From NCBI GenBank assembly GCA_031213475.1, contig JARUPZ010000030.1, positions 3,995,310 through 4,059,309 on the forward strand: a stretch of DNA of 64,000 nucleotides. Reading direction: 5' to 3'. This DNA comes from Nereocystis luetkeana. Lineage: Eukaryota; Sar; Phaeophyceae; Laminariales; Laminariaceae. A program made the position numbers and the translations under genes. Shown in pieces: positions 26,401 through 38,600 of this stretch. Position 1 is the stretch's first letter. Each line of letters starts with the position of its first letter. The notes beneath the pieces are model-generated. The model saw only the letters and a program-made list of their open reading frames with translations, made no database searches and had not been told where the DNA came from.

Positions 26401-29397
26401 CGATGTCTGTCGGGTGTGCAGTGTAGCAGGAGGCATAGGGGCATGGTGTAGGGGAGTCATACACACAAAAAACGGCGAGGTGCGGTGCGATGCGAGTGGG
26501 GGTCAAAACCGAAAGCGCTGCTTCTTTATACGTACAAAACATGCAGGTTTTTGGGCACGGGGGGGTACTCATGGGGGAGGGGGGGGGCAAGCTAAAACCG
26601 ACGTTGTACAGTTGTACGCGGTGAAATATAGCGTTGCGCATTCAAAGCGCGCATTCACGGAGCTCCCAGACGCGGAAACATGCATAACACATACTGTAGG
26701 TCCAATATAGCACATGCTGTAGCAACGTACCAAGTTATAATTCCCTGGCATTTGAATTATAAGCGCAAACGCCGCACGTGGCTCACCGCGAGGTTCGTAG
26801 GCGGCGAGTAAAGACTACTGTAGTCCGAAACCCTTGTTGCCTCTTGCTGCTGCTGCTGCTGCTCGTCCCCTCTCGCCACCGTCGACAACGAAGGTGCGTG
26901 CGGCGCAACGTAACGGCTATCGAGGTAACGAGGTTCCGCCGCCGGGGTCCATTCTGAAACGGTCGCGGTTACCTCTTCGTGCTGGCCGACGTCGAAAATT
27001 GAACGACGCCAGGTAACGGGCGGGGGTGGTGGAATTGCGAGCGGGCAGAGGCGGTAACGCCGTGAGAATGGCGGCCGTGTGGAACGGGCGAGCCGGGGGG
27101 GAAGGGGTGTACTCGTATCATGCATGACCGTAGTCGTATGGCCATGGACCACCGCATCCCTCCCTCCAATGCCGGGAGGGGACAGGACGGGGTTACATAT
27201 GCCTCATGCTGTAGTAGGCTCTAGGAAATATAGCAGCATAATGCCTATTAACAAGTACTATCAATATATATATATATATTCATATTCCCGCGCGGAGGAT
27301 CTCTACTGAACTTGGTATGCATCATACTTACCGCGGGGCCCCCGCTTCGAATCGACGGCTGTTTCACCAATATGTATTGGGGTTTAGCGTGGCTATACGC
27401 GCCAGACTGCGAGCAGGATGGAGCGCGGCGGCTTAAACCGAGCGAGAAAAATATTAAAGTGAGCACGATGGCTGCCCTCTAGCCTCCTGGCGTCAGACCC
27501 ACAAGATAGATGTTCGATGACTGCCGTCAGTAAAGCTGGCTACTCGTCATTGGGACGCCATAAACGGCCGGCAACAGCAGAAACGGGAAGTCACTACGAG
27601 GCAGAAACGACCCGAAGAAGGGTCATACCATACATGGGCGCACGCACACCAAACACCTACCACCTGGGGTGAAGTTATATCGTAGACCTCGGCAAGACAA
27701 AACAGAAATTATTTTGCGATGATTCAAGACTAAGGAGTTTGAAGAACCCACACCGCTGCAGCGCTCTTCTTCTACTGATACTTGATAGTCTATCGTTGCC
27801 CGTCCGCATATGCGAAGAGACCTCCAGACGAGAGTGCCTTTCACCAAATCACAATGTATTATACCTGGTACTACGCGCCGGAGGCAAGTCTAGTGGCAGA
27901 ACTTCGAGGTGATTATGTACCACGGAAAGCTTTGAAGTAATGAGTACCTGGTAGGTCAGGTTTACGAGCACCTACTGTCGCTGCGTCTTGATCGGTGCCG
28001 GTACTATCAAAGCTGCAGTCGTAACTCACTTGAATGTCAATGTTGAGAGGCGGCGGCGGAGGCGCGTCGAAGCACGCGGCGAGTTCGCTTTCGAGCCGCT
28101 CCACGTCGTCCAGGTCGAGCAGCGGCTTCCTTTCCTCCAACAACGCGTCTTCTTTCACCTATTAATAGGATAGTATCAACAGCATTATCAACACGGCAAT
28201 GAACCATCGGAGCGGCGACTGAGGCAAGGACCAGGAGTGTGGGAGATACAGAGAGACGTCTTTCGGGCCCATGCCATAATACAAGTACATTAGATCTACA
28301 CTGTACATGTAAATCTCGACTTATACCACTTTTTTTGTGCCTTCGTGTACATAAACGGATTCGGAAAGGGCAGAGTGTGGGCGGGGGTTGATATGAGCCC
28401 TTTTGTATCATCGGGAACACGCGGAACTCCTCAGCACATACGACATACCAGGTAGTCGGCAGTGTACGGGTTTGGGAGTAGCTACGAGCACAGCAGTTAC
28501 GAGTTACGAGTACCTTTCCCCAGTTCCCTTTCCGTAGAAACCGAAGCACACCGGGCCGGAAAAACAAATGGATGGCGTCGTACAAACCAGGTACGGGTAT
28601 ACGGCAGCAGTCAACCTGTGGATCGCTCCATACGTTCCAAACGTTCAGACGTAGCTCAACAGTGATCGCAAAATGCTCGCCGTACCACGTACATACCAGC
28701 AGTACCTCGTGTATCTGGTATACCACTCCTGGTACTCGTACATACTTGTATGTACACCGATATCATGGAGCAACGGAGCAATCCTCATGGGCTGTGTGTG
28801 CGAGAGCAAAACCATCCTAGTCACAGACAGCCAGTATTAATAGTTGCTGTTGTACAGCAGTACATAATCGTACGAGTGCTGTGGCTACTGCTGTGTAGTG
28901 CCGGTAGGGCCGATAGTTCAGTTGTTGAACCACATTCACGAGAGGAAAATAAAGCTTGAGCACACCAACAGCACTTCACGCGCTGCATCTCCGACCCTGG
29001 GACTGAAAAAACGGGACAAACACACAATGCGGGGACCCGTCCCCCCAGCTCACCCCCGGTATTCGCTTCTCCTCTTGGGGAGCCGCAGCGCCCAGCTCCT
29101 CCGGTTGCGCTCTGCTGGCCCCGTCCGACGATGCTGGTCGAGTCGCCAACATCTCGGACAGTTTACGTTTATTTTCGGTGCTTGCGCCTCTGCCCCTGAA
29201 AGCGTAGTCCCAGCGACCAGGGCGCAAGCCTTCTGCCTATCACACCTTATCCACGAAGGATGAACGCTGAGCGTACCAACTACTACTGCCAGGTGGCACT
29301 GGAAAAACGACAAAAAAAACAGGGCCGGAGCCGTGCCTCACCATACATCCCCTGACTCCGTACTGAGATCGCCCGCGCAAGACATTGAAACCTTCAT
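23419..29397 (-). CDS. LSD1-type zinc-finger protein with coiled-coil segment
   Basis: Nine minus-strand exons join with consistent phases: 29397-29342 (ATG), 29195-29054, 28158-28030, 26981-26787, 26406-26035, 25669-25488, 24357-24187, 23828-23735 and 23544-23419 (TGA). They total 1467 nt, 488 residues. Residues 67-109 are acidic and charged (LLDLDDVERLESELAACFDA). A poly-Gln run follows near residue 145. Residues ~280-310 look like a coiled coil (VVEELLSENERLRLIIQDMS). Residues 394-415 form C-x2-C-x14-C-x2-C (KCDNCPQWLKVPGHAQLVYC then PTC), the spacing of LSD1-type zinc fingers of plant cell-death and transcription regulators. The tail ends WLGYFKSVLAS. If the 24187 donor is not used, translation stops at 24153. 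Function beyond zinc binding is unknown. Confidence 0.78.
24724..24836 (+). mobile_element. MITE family A, copy 3
   Basis: TATTACGGGGCACCATAGTT at the left and ATTGTCTCCCGTAATA at the right, about 113 bp with TA at both edges. It lies in the intron between exons 6 and 7 of the zinc-finger gene. Confidence 0.85.
27090..27185 (-). repeat. C-tailed repeat (family D)
   Basis: A plus-strand G run is followed by GGTGTACTCG, TCATGCATGACCGTAGTCGT, ATGGCCATGGACC and CCAATGCCGGGA. It lies in an intron of the zinc-finger gene. Confidence 0.75.
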
Positions 29398-29677
29398 TGC
29401 TCAAATCTAGGGCAATCGCAAATCGCAAGGATTGTTTGGCGCGGGTGTCAACAAGGAAGAGGCTCTCGATCTTCAACCAGGCGCTGCGATACCCCCGCGT
29501 AGTCAAGGCACTAGCCCAAGGCGTTCGTCGAGATCGAATTCGATTTGCTGGTATTTCGCGGCGGAGCAAAGGAACCAATCCCCAGCGAAGGGGACACGAG
29601 GAGATTTTTTGGCGCTGTGGACAACAGCAGCAGCACCAGCAGCACCAGAAGCAGTGCTCAGGCGCGCGGATATAGCC
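29398..29677. promoter_or_regulatory. Shared divergent promoter
   Basis: The start codons of the zinc-finger gene (minus, 29397) and the U2B''-type gene (plus, 29678) are only 280 bases apart, so both 5' UTRs and promoters must share this stretch. It contains two TTTGGCGC words (29435-29442 and 29608-29615), which match the E2F consensus TTTSSCGC, and one CCAAT (about 29575). No TATA box is obvious. Use of these sites is inference. Confidence 0.55.
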
Positions 29678-32600
29678 ATGGGGGATGTTGGGGTGATCAA
29701 CCACACAATTTACGTGAGCAACCTGAACGAGAAGATCAAGAAGCCCCTCTTGAAGAAGTCGCTGCACAGGTGGGCTACTGCATCAAATTTCTGCTTCCTT
29801 TTGCGCTCAAAGTCGCTATTTAATACCACAACTCCTTCCTCGTCGAGTTGTTGCGACGGGGGAGGGTCTTGGCAGCTTTTGCGGTCTTCTATAATACCTG
29901 GTAGAGAGTATTATTAGTGTCTGTGGGCTTGTTGCTTCCTTTCCCTCGGCAACATATTAGTTTCACGGCACTGACAAACTGGTACAACGTACCTCGCAAG
30001 GCGCGGGTAGTGGACAGCCGTTGCATGGTACAGGTGCAGTTCCCGATGGCTCTGCTTGTGTGCGGGTGCGACGTTCTTGCTTGTGTCTCGATGGCTTCGC
30101 AAACCGCTCAAATCGTCGGGAGTGCTGCTGTGCGCTGTGCTGCTGTACGCACAGCGGTATATATATTAATAGTACAGCAAGCAGTATGCCGCACCGACCA
30201 CACTGCTGTGCTTTTGCAGACCCGTGGGTAATGGCGGTACCTGACCCCCTTGGACCCACCCGCCTGCCCCCTATATAAGCCTTTGGCCCTTGCCTGAAGC
30301 AGTACAATCTTCCTCTAGAGCGTGTGTCTGAACCGCTGTTTTCGCCACCTGTCTCGCCTGTCTTTCGTGTGGCCGTTTCCTATGCGGTTCGATTTTTGAG
30401 CTTCAGATTTTGCCCCGATCGCATTTTCAGATGTCCAAGTTGGCAAATCGAAACAGCAGTCTCCCTATGCAGAAAAATCATATTTATTGTGTGTGTGTGT
30501 AGAGATTCGAGCAAACGCCGAGTCCAACTGCTGTTTTTGTGGTTTGGCGCCGCGATAAGACGCGCTGGGTGCGCTGCCCTGCGCGTAGGACCCAAGCGTG
30601 CGAGCCAAGGCTGACTGCCTCTGGTCTGGTGGCAAAGAGACGTGGTGAGTGCGCTAGAGCCAACCTGTCTTGGTATTTTGGGTTCCATTTCGTGACTGAC
30701 TGCAGCTGCTGCTGCTGTACAGCAGTGTAGTCTACGAGTATTCGTACGTATCCACGGAGAGGTGCGTGCCGAGTGCGCTTCTCTTGGTCTCTAAGCCCGA
30801 GCCGGCGCCAGGCGACTGTAGTCTGGCCACGGAGGGACGGCCCCCCCGTCGCCCGAGCGTCGTACGCGAAGCAACGTCGCTATACCGCTGTCACCATCCA
30901 ACTCATCGATCGTTCTGCTGCTGCTGTTTGCTGTCATGGATAACATCTTTAATTTAGAGAGCATTCCATTTTTCGATTTGGAAATCTGATGACCCAGGTC
31001 GTCGGATATTGGCCCCAAAATCCGACGACTTGGGTCATCGGATTCTCAAATCGATTTTTGTCCGGTCGGATGTTGCATATTTCGACTACATAAGCAGGGT
31101 CATTCGTTTTTGAGATCGAAAACACACAAATCTGAGGCTCGAAATCGAACCGCGTAGGAAACAGCCTGAGGCCGTTTCCTATGCGGTTCGATTTTTGAGC
31201 TTCAGATTTTGACCCGATCGCATTTTCAGATGTGAACTTGGCCAATCGAAACAGCCTTCCTATCCGGAAAAATCAGATTTATTGTGTGGGTAGAAATTCG
31301 AGCAAACGCCGAGACCAACTGCTGTTTTTATGGTTTGGCGCCGCGAAGAGACGCCCTGGGTGCGCTGCCCTGCGCGTAGGACCCAAGTGTGCGAGCCAAG
31401 GCTGGCTGCCTCTGGTCTGACAGCAAAGAGTCGTGGCGAGTGCGCTAGAGCCAACCTGTCCTGGTATTTTGTGTTCCATTTTGTGACTGGCTGCTCCTGC
31501 TGCTGTACAGCAGTGTAGGCTACGAGTATTCGTACGTATCCACGGAGAGGTGCGTGCCGAGTGCGCTTCTCTTGGCCTCTAGGGCCGAGCCGGCGCCAGG
31601 CGACTGTAGTCTGGCCACGGAGGGACGGGCCGCCCGCCGCCCGAGCGTCGAGCGCGAAGTAACGTCGCTATGCCGCTTTGTCACCATCCAACTCATCGAT
31701 CGTTCTGCTGCTGCTGTTTGCTGTCATGGGTAACGTCTTGAATGTAGAGAGCATGCCATTTTTCGAATTGAAAATCTGATGACCCAGGTCGTCGGATTTT
31801 GGGCCAAAATCCGACGACTTGGGTCATCGGATTCTGAAATCGATTTTTTTCCTGTCGGATTTTGCATATTTCGACTGCATAAGCAGGGTCATTCCTTTTT
31901 TGAGATCGAAAAACACAAATCTGAGGCTCGAAAATCGAACCGCATAGGAAACAGCCTGAGACAACGAAAGGCACGTCGAAAAGGAAAATACGAAAATACG
32001 AAAGACCTTTTTCAGAGAGTTTTGAACGGCCGTTGGTATGGAACTCCCTAAATCAGGGGAGAGGGCGTGCACGATACTACAAGTGTATGGTGTGCTGCTG
32101 CTGCACTACTGGCGTGGTCACCCCTTGACAGTGAATATTTACAGAGGTTCTGTGCTTGGCGCCTAAAGCCGGCAATCCGACCCGAACCCTAAGCCAGTGA
32201 TCAATGTTTCTGACCGTAGGATAGGATGCCGTTCTTGGTAAGACTCTATTAATAGGAGTAGGTCGATTCGGCCGGCTTGGATGCTGTCCTTGGAAAGACT
32301 ACTAATATACTCGTCGTAAGTTGGCTCGTCGGAATGATGTGGCTTGTGGCTCGTGCGGCGTTGGGAGGACTCTAAGCTGATTGAGCCGCTTTTAATATAC
32401 CGCTCAGCCAATCAGAGTGCGCATATGGCTTGCTTATGAAAATTCACTATCAGCAGGTGACCACTATTGACTGCTGCTGCTGCTGCTGCTTCTGCTGGCT
32501 GCCGTGATGCTGCCGTGCGTACCGTGTGCTTTTTGAGCGAGATACGAGTCAAGTTCCCCGTGCTTGAAAGCTGTGTGGGATGTGCATTTGGGTGCCGAAA

Positions 32601-35600
32601 AAGGAACCTGCCAAACCTGAAACTGATCCAACTTTCGCTCCCGTGGTAGTTTGAAGTCTGCACGCAAGAGCGGGGAAGACAGGTGTTCGTAGGTCTAAAG
32701 CTATATCGTATTGCATACCTGTTGAGTCGGAGTAGTACCGCACTAATAATAGTGACGCCCGAGGGGACGACAAAATAATCGAATCACCCGTACCCCATCC
32801 CCCATGGCCCATGCCCGTCAAAGTGTCATATACACTCCCTCCCGCCCTCCCTCCCTCCCTCCCTCTCCTCTCTCAATGCCGCTGACACTTATTATCGGAC
32901 GTGTTCGGTTGACCGGCCTGGTTTGATCGGCTTGACTGTCTACTTTCCTCTCCACTGCAGCGTGTTCAGCCAGTTCGGTAAGATCGTCGACATCGTGGCC
33001 TGCCGGGGGCTCAAGCTTAAGGGGCAGGTGCGTTTGACACTATTTTATTGATAGTAGTATCTTCTCAAGATAGCCGCAGTTGGATTTTTCTTTCATCATA
33101 GTTCTCCTGTAAAATTGTCACTCTCTAGTTTCCTGTAAATAACAATATGTCAGCCTGAATTTATCCGTGCAGGTTTTCTTACCAAATCAGGCGTTCTGTA
33201 CTTTTGTTGTAGCGTGCGGGGAATCAGCTATGGTCCATTCGACGTAAGGAAAACGAAACGGACGAAAGCCCAAGGGTACGGAAATTTAGGAAATTCCTAG
33301 GAAATTTATCAAGTTATCGCTCTTGCGCGCTGAAGCAAGCAGTATTCCTGGGAGTCTCATCGGCCCCTGGTGCTCCCTCATGTATACCTGGTATGTGTAT
33401 GCGATATGTGTGACTTCGTGGGTGGATTGTTGTTGTGGCAGCAATGGTTACGGCTTGGGCGGACTCGGACGCGATGGTTAACAGTCCACACCAACTCCTC
33501 AACACGAATTCATCCCGAGAAATGTCCGAGATTGGTGCTGGCTAGGGTTAGGTTAATGTTGGGCCCATGTAGGACTGCAGTTCCGTTTTGGGCACAAACC
33601 ATCCAAATTCTAAGTAGAATAAACCATCCAAATTCTGAGTAGTATATCCCCAAAACGGGAATAAACCATCCAAATTCTGAGTAGTATATCCCCAAAACGG
33701 GAATAAACCATCCAAATTATGAGTAGTATATCCCCAGAACGGGACTGCAGGTCTAGCGGGGTTGAGGTCAAGTTTGCGTCAACCATGTCGTAAAATGGAA
33801 CGAGTCGCATGCATCCCCTCTGGTGCAGTATGGATACTATACGAGGAGCGGGAGAAGTCGGTTCCGCCTGTTTTGTTTTTTTTCGTCGTATGTTTTATCA
33901 CCACTGCAGTGCCAAGTTCTTAGCGATAGCTTTGACTGAGCTCTTGTATGCCGTGGTAGTGCTTCCACCAGTTTCAACGAAACGTCACAACTGCTGCCCG
34001 AGGTACAAAGTCGAAAGCCGCGTGATAGCCAATGACGAATGGCGGATGCTGAGTAGAGTTTAGACATGTTTCGTAAGACATTTTTGAAGGCTCCATCTTG
34101 CCTGTTTTTTTTTTTTTTTTTTCTTGTGGTCTTGTGAGTTTTTATTTGAATTATTTCGTACAAATACGTCAGCTGCGATTTCAACCGATTAAATGGTTGA
34201 TACTCAACCTTCTTGAAGCTGCGTTATACCTGGAGATCCAGCGGGCGCGCTTGTCGTACATATGCTCCGTTTGTAGTATGGGGTGTGTGACTTCGACTTG
34301 AAAGGTGGTACGTACTTGATACCTGGTGCTCATTTTTAACAAGTTGTAGGGTAGGCCGTTGGCCCATGCTCTACATCCGTGTATCGAGCGCGGAATACAC
34401 ACGTAGCCGTAAGACATGTGTCGGTCCGGTTCCCCGACATGCGCTGGCGAAGTAAATATTAATAGTACGTGTGTTTGCGTCTGCGTTGTTTTGTGGCGTA
34501 GTCTGTGCTGGTTTTGGTTCGGTTTGGTTTGTCCCGCTTTCTCGTATTTTGATCGCGAAGCACGGCATGAGCGCCGCGCGAGAGTTCTGCGTATCGTTTT
34601 TTCAAGGCTGCTTCACGAGTGGGGTCAAATCTCGCGGGTCAGGTCGGGTCGGGTCGGGTCGGGTAAAGCTGTACGTATGGCATCGCTGTGTCTTTGTTTC
34701 GCGCATCCCGAATTCTAAAAATGGAGGTTCAGAGAAAGAGTCACCCCACGGTAGAGGTTGCACGTTTTGGGCCAAAGGTTCCTGACCAATTGAGTTCCTT
34801 AGGTGAGGAACTACCAGTTACGATGAAAAAGTTACGCGGATATTCCGTGTTAGGACTATTACGGGGGGCCATAGTTGATAGGACCTATGGTGCACACAAA
34901 AACCTATGTATTTACTTTTTTTTACCAACAATGTTTGGTCCTATTTACTATGGTCCCCCGTAATAGCGCATACAAGTACGGGTCGGGTGGCACGAACGAA
35001 CTTCTTCCCGGTGTTGTATCGGGTGAGATGTTGAGCTCCTATTGCGAGGGGCCCAGGAACTGCTGGTGCACCCCTACCGTGAGGTGGCTCGAAAACAACA
35101 AGAAAGCCCCACCCTTTGATTGTCGGAAGTGTTTCGATCGTTCGCAAGCACTTTTATACTCTCAACTGTTTTACTCTTGCAAGCACGAATCACACGCCAA
35201 GTCCAAGTGTACTTTTTAACCCCCAGAACGTGATGTTCAGTTCTTTTTTTCGCCACTCACCTTGCCCTTTGTGCCCCCCCCCCCCACGCCACTGCACTGC
35301 ACGGCATGCACCTGCGCTGCATGGTATGGCATGGCGTGGCATGGTACTGCTGTGTTGCACGCTTCACCGCTCTCGCAACGATGGGATTTGCTTGTTTTTG
35401 CTTGTTTGGCGCGCGCGGGGGGGGGGGGGGGGGGGGGGGGGGGGGCGTTGTACCCTGTCTGGCAGGCGTGGGTGGTGTTTGCGGAGAAGAGCATGGCGAC
35501 GAACGCCCTTCGGCAAATGCAGGGCTTCCCATTCTTCGAGAAGAAGATGAGGATTCAATTCGCGAAGGTGCGGCGGGACAGGAAGCGTATGGGGGGGGGG

Positions 35601-38600
35601 GGGGGGGGGTAGACATCGGATAGCGTAACCAGAGACGAGTTGGGGACAGGCCGGTTGGCGGCCTGATCGCCGCCACCCCCACACGCTCCCCCGGTGCGTC
35701 GTATTCCCCCCTTTGGCGGTGCAAGGGCGAGAGCCAGGGGTGCTCATCGCGGTGGTTGGCCTACCTGCCGCCTGCTTTTTTCTCGCTGTGATGTGTACAC
35801 GACGAGGTATCTGCCTAGCCTGCGCTGAAGCTACGTCATTCAGGTGCAGGCTTTTCACTGAGGAGACTGTTCTCATGGGCCGCGGCGGCCGGCTAGACCT
35901 TTGATGGGTTTTTTTTACCGTGGGGCGTGGTGAGGGGTTTTTCTTTCTTGGTTGCGTGTCGCCCCAAGCGAATTGTCACTTTCGCCTCGCGATTTTGACG
36001 ACCAGGCCAGGAGAAGAGAATATAAAAGAAGGGAAGGGAAGGGAAGGGAAGGGAAGGGAAGGGAAGGGAAGGGATGAAGGGAAGGGAAGGGAGGGGGGGG
36101 GAGGGGGAGGGGAAATGGGAGAAAGTAGGAGCAAATACAGTAGGAGCATGTAGGAGAAGCTCAGGGAGAAGAAACAAGAGAAAAGCCACCGGCCGACGAC
36201 GGAACCGCCGCGCACGCACTCCGCTCGCCCGGCCTTGGTCTACGACGGGTTCCCACCCCACAGGCCACCCGCGCTTTGCTTACGCGCCTCCGCTCAAACC
36301 GGCGTCAGGGCTATCTAGCATCAACTACCTATCATATGATACGTGCGCTTCAACTTGTCCCACTCATGCAGTACCCATCCCCGCGCCTCCCTCCCTACTT
36401 ACGCGCCCCTCTTCGTCGCTTTCCGCATCCCTCTCCCTCCGCCCCCTCTCCCGCTCCCCGCTCCCCACCCCCCCTCCCAACTCTCCTTGGCCAACGAACC
36501 CCTCCCAGACGGAGAGCGATGTCGTGACGAAGAAAGCTGGGACGTACGTCCCTCGCGACAAGCGGAAGCTGCCGCAGCCGGAGACGACAAACGGCACCCC
36601 GCAGGTGGCGCCCGGGGCGGCGCCGGCTGCGGCGGCTGGGATGGGGGTGGCGGCGGCGCCGGCAGGACCCCCCTCGATCCCCCCGGCGGTCGCGGCCGCG
36701 CCTGCGGTTGTGCTTCCGGTGGTTCCTGCCGGCCCCATCGGCGACGGTGAGCGAAGAGGGGAATACAAGCGAATTTTTGCTGTTCTTGCATATACGTAGT
36801 GTGTCTGGGTGTGTTTTTTTTAATATGTGTATGATTGTGTTGTGTTCGGTTTTTCACTCTGTTCTTGTTTGTGTCAAGGGAGGGCCAAAACATGTACCAG
36901 GTACTGTACGACACGCGGCATGTGGTGTAACGGCTGCTTCGGCGGTCTTTTTTTCATATATGATGGTTTTGTGTTCGTTTTTTTGCTCGACGTTTGTTTT
37001 GGTTTTTGGGAGTACCAAAAGGTATACTGCACGACGCGCGGCATGTGGATTCAAGGCTGTTGCGGCGGCGCCGTTATTTATTGCTCCTTGGAGTAGTTGA
37101 TGTGTGTATCCGCACCCCCTTCCCCCCATCGCTGCTCGACACGCTTACCGCCCCCCCCCTCCTCCCACCCCCTCCTCCACCCCCTCTTGGGTATCGCCTC
37201 CTCTCACGTGCAGTGCCGCACAACATCCTGTACGCTACCGGGCTGCCGCCGGAGATCACGCAAGTCATGTTGTCCAAGCTTTTCGAGCAGTACCCTGGCT
37301 TTTCGGAGGTGAGAGAAAATTCTCGTACACACATTTGTTTTTCCGGAATACGAAGCGCCCGCTGTTTTCTTCATACGGCCTCCTTCCGTACAAAGTGTTG
37401 CCAGCATAGATGCGTAGGTATGACTCCCACCGTCGGTACTTTGCTCGGAAGCTATTAGGGGCACTGTGTCCGGAAATGTTAGGACATTTTTGGATGCCAA
37501 TAAGAGTATAAAATCGTCCGGTACACATCAAGAACAGCGTGGTATACACTCAGTGTCAATAGCCGCTAACGCCGCTTCCTGGCTCCTGCGCGCTTTCGTA
37601 AGTACTAGACGGCTAGAAAAACAGGACTCGTCACTGGTTTGGGTCGCTATGTGGCTTCACCTGAATAATCGGAAAACGAGGTAGACCTATGCCAATGGAA
37701 ACGCAAAGTTCCCTTAAAAACGTCGGATTGCTTTCAGGCACTGCTTGCTATGGGCACGTTCCTTGAAACGGAAAGTTCCAAACTTTTGGAAAAGCCCGAT
37801 AAAAGCAAATCTGGGGCCGATGTTGGACCAAATCGGCTTGAGAAAAACTCAGGCGGATGTTTGGTTCGGAGCGGCGAGATTCCGAGTCGTCGACTGACAT
37901 CGATCGACAAAACCAGCGACTTCGTCATGAATTATGAACGGAGTGCGCTCGTTAGGGGCTCCGACCCACCTTAGGGTCACCGCCTTGACACAATGGCCGG
38001 TGCATTGTGGCGGGAGCTGGCCAGGCGTACGATAGACAACACTTGGCCGCTGGTATGCACGAAACATAAAACAAAAAAAGAACTCCATCCGTCTCGAATG
38101 GCAAAAAATACTTTTTTTTTCAGGTTTGGGAGGATACCGCAGGACGCCGCCGGCAAGCTCTCGCCCCCTAGACCATGAATCCACCTGATATCTTCGTGGC
38201 CGTAATCTACACTCGTTGGTCTTGGCAGAAACCGAGCGTGTTGGCCGTGGGCTGAGTCTATGTTGAGATCGAGCGCCGATCGTCTCACGATCTGATTTCT
38301 ACCACCGTGTTGACAATTCGAAACGAGAAGAAACAAATAGCGCCGCCTGCAGCCGTTAGAACAAAAGAAGAAAAAATTGAACATTTTTTCTCTTTTTTTT
38401 TCTTTCCCCACAGCGACGCTAGGAGGGCGTTTTCGACTGTTCTTTGAAAACAATATTTTTGAAATATATATATATTTACTTCGCGTTTTCATTGGCATAG
38501 GTCTTTTTTTTTGTTGACCTATTTTTTTTGTGTCCTTGCACCGGCGGGAACAGGCGCGGATGGCGCCGGGGGGGCAAGCGTTCATCGAGTTCGCGGACCA

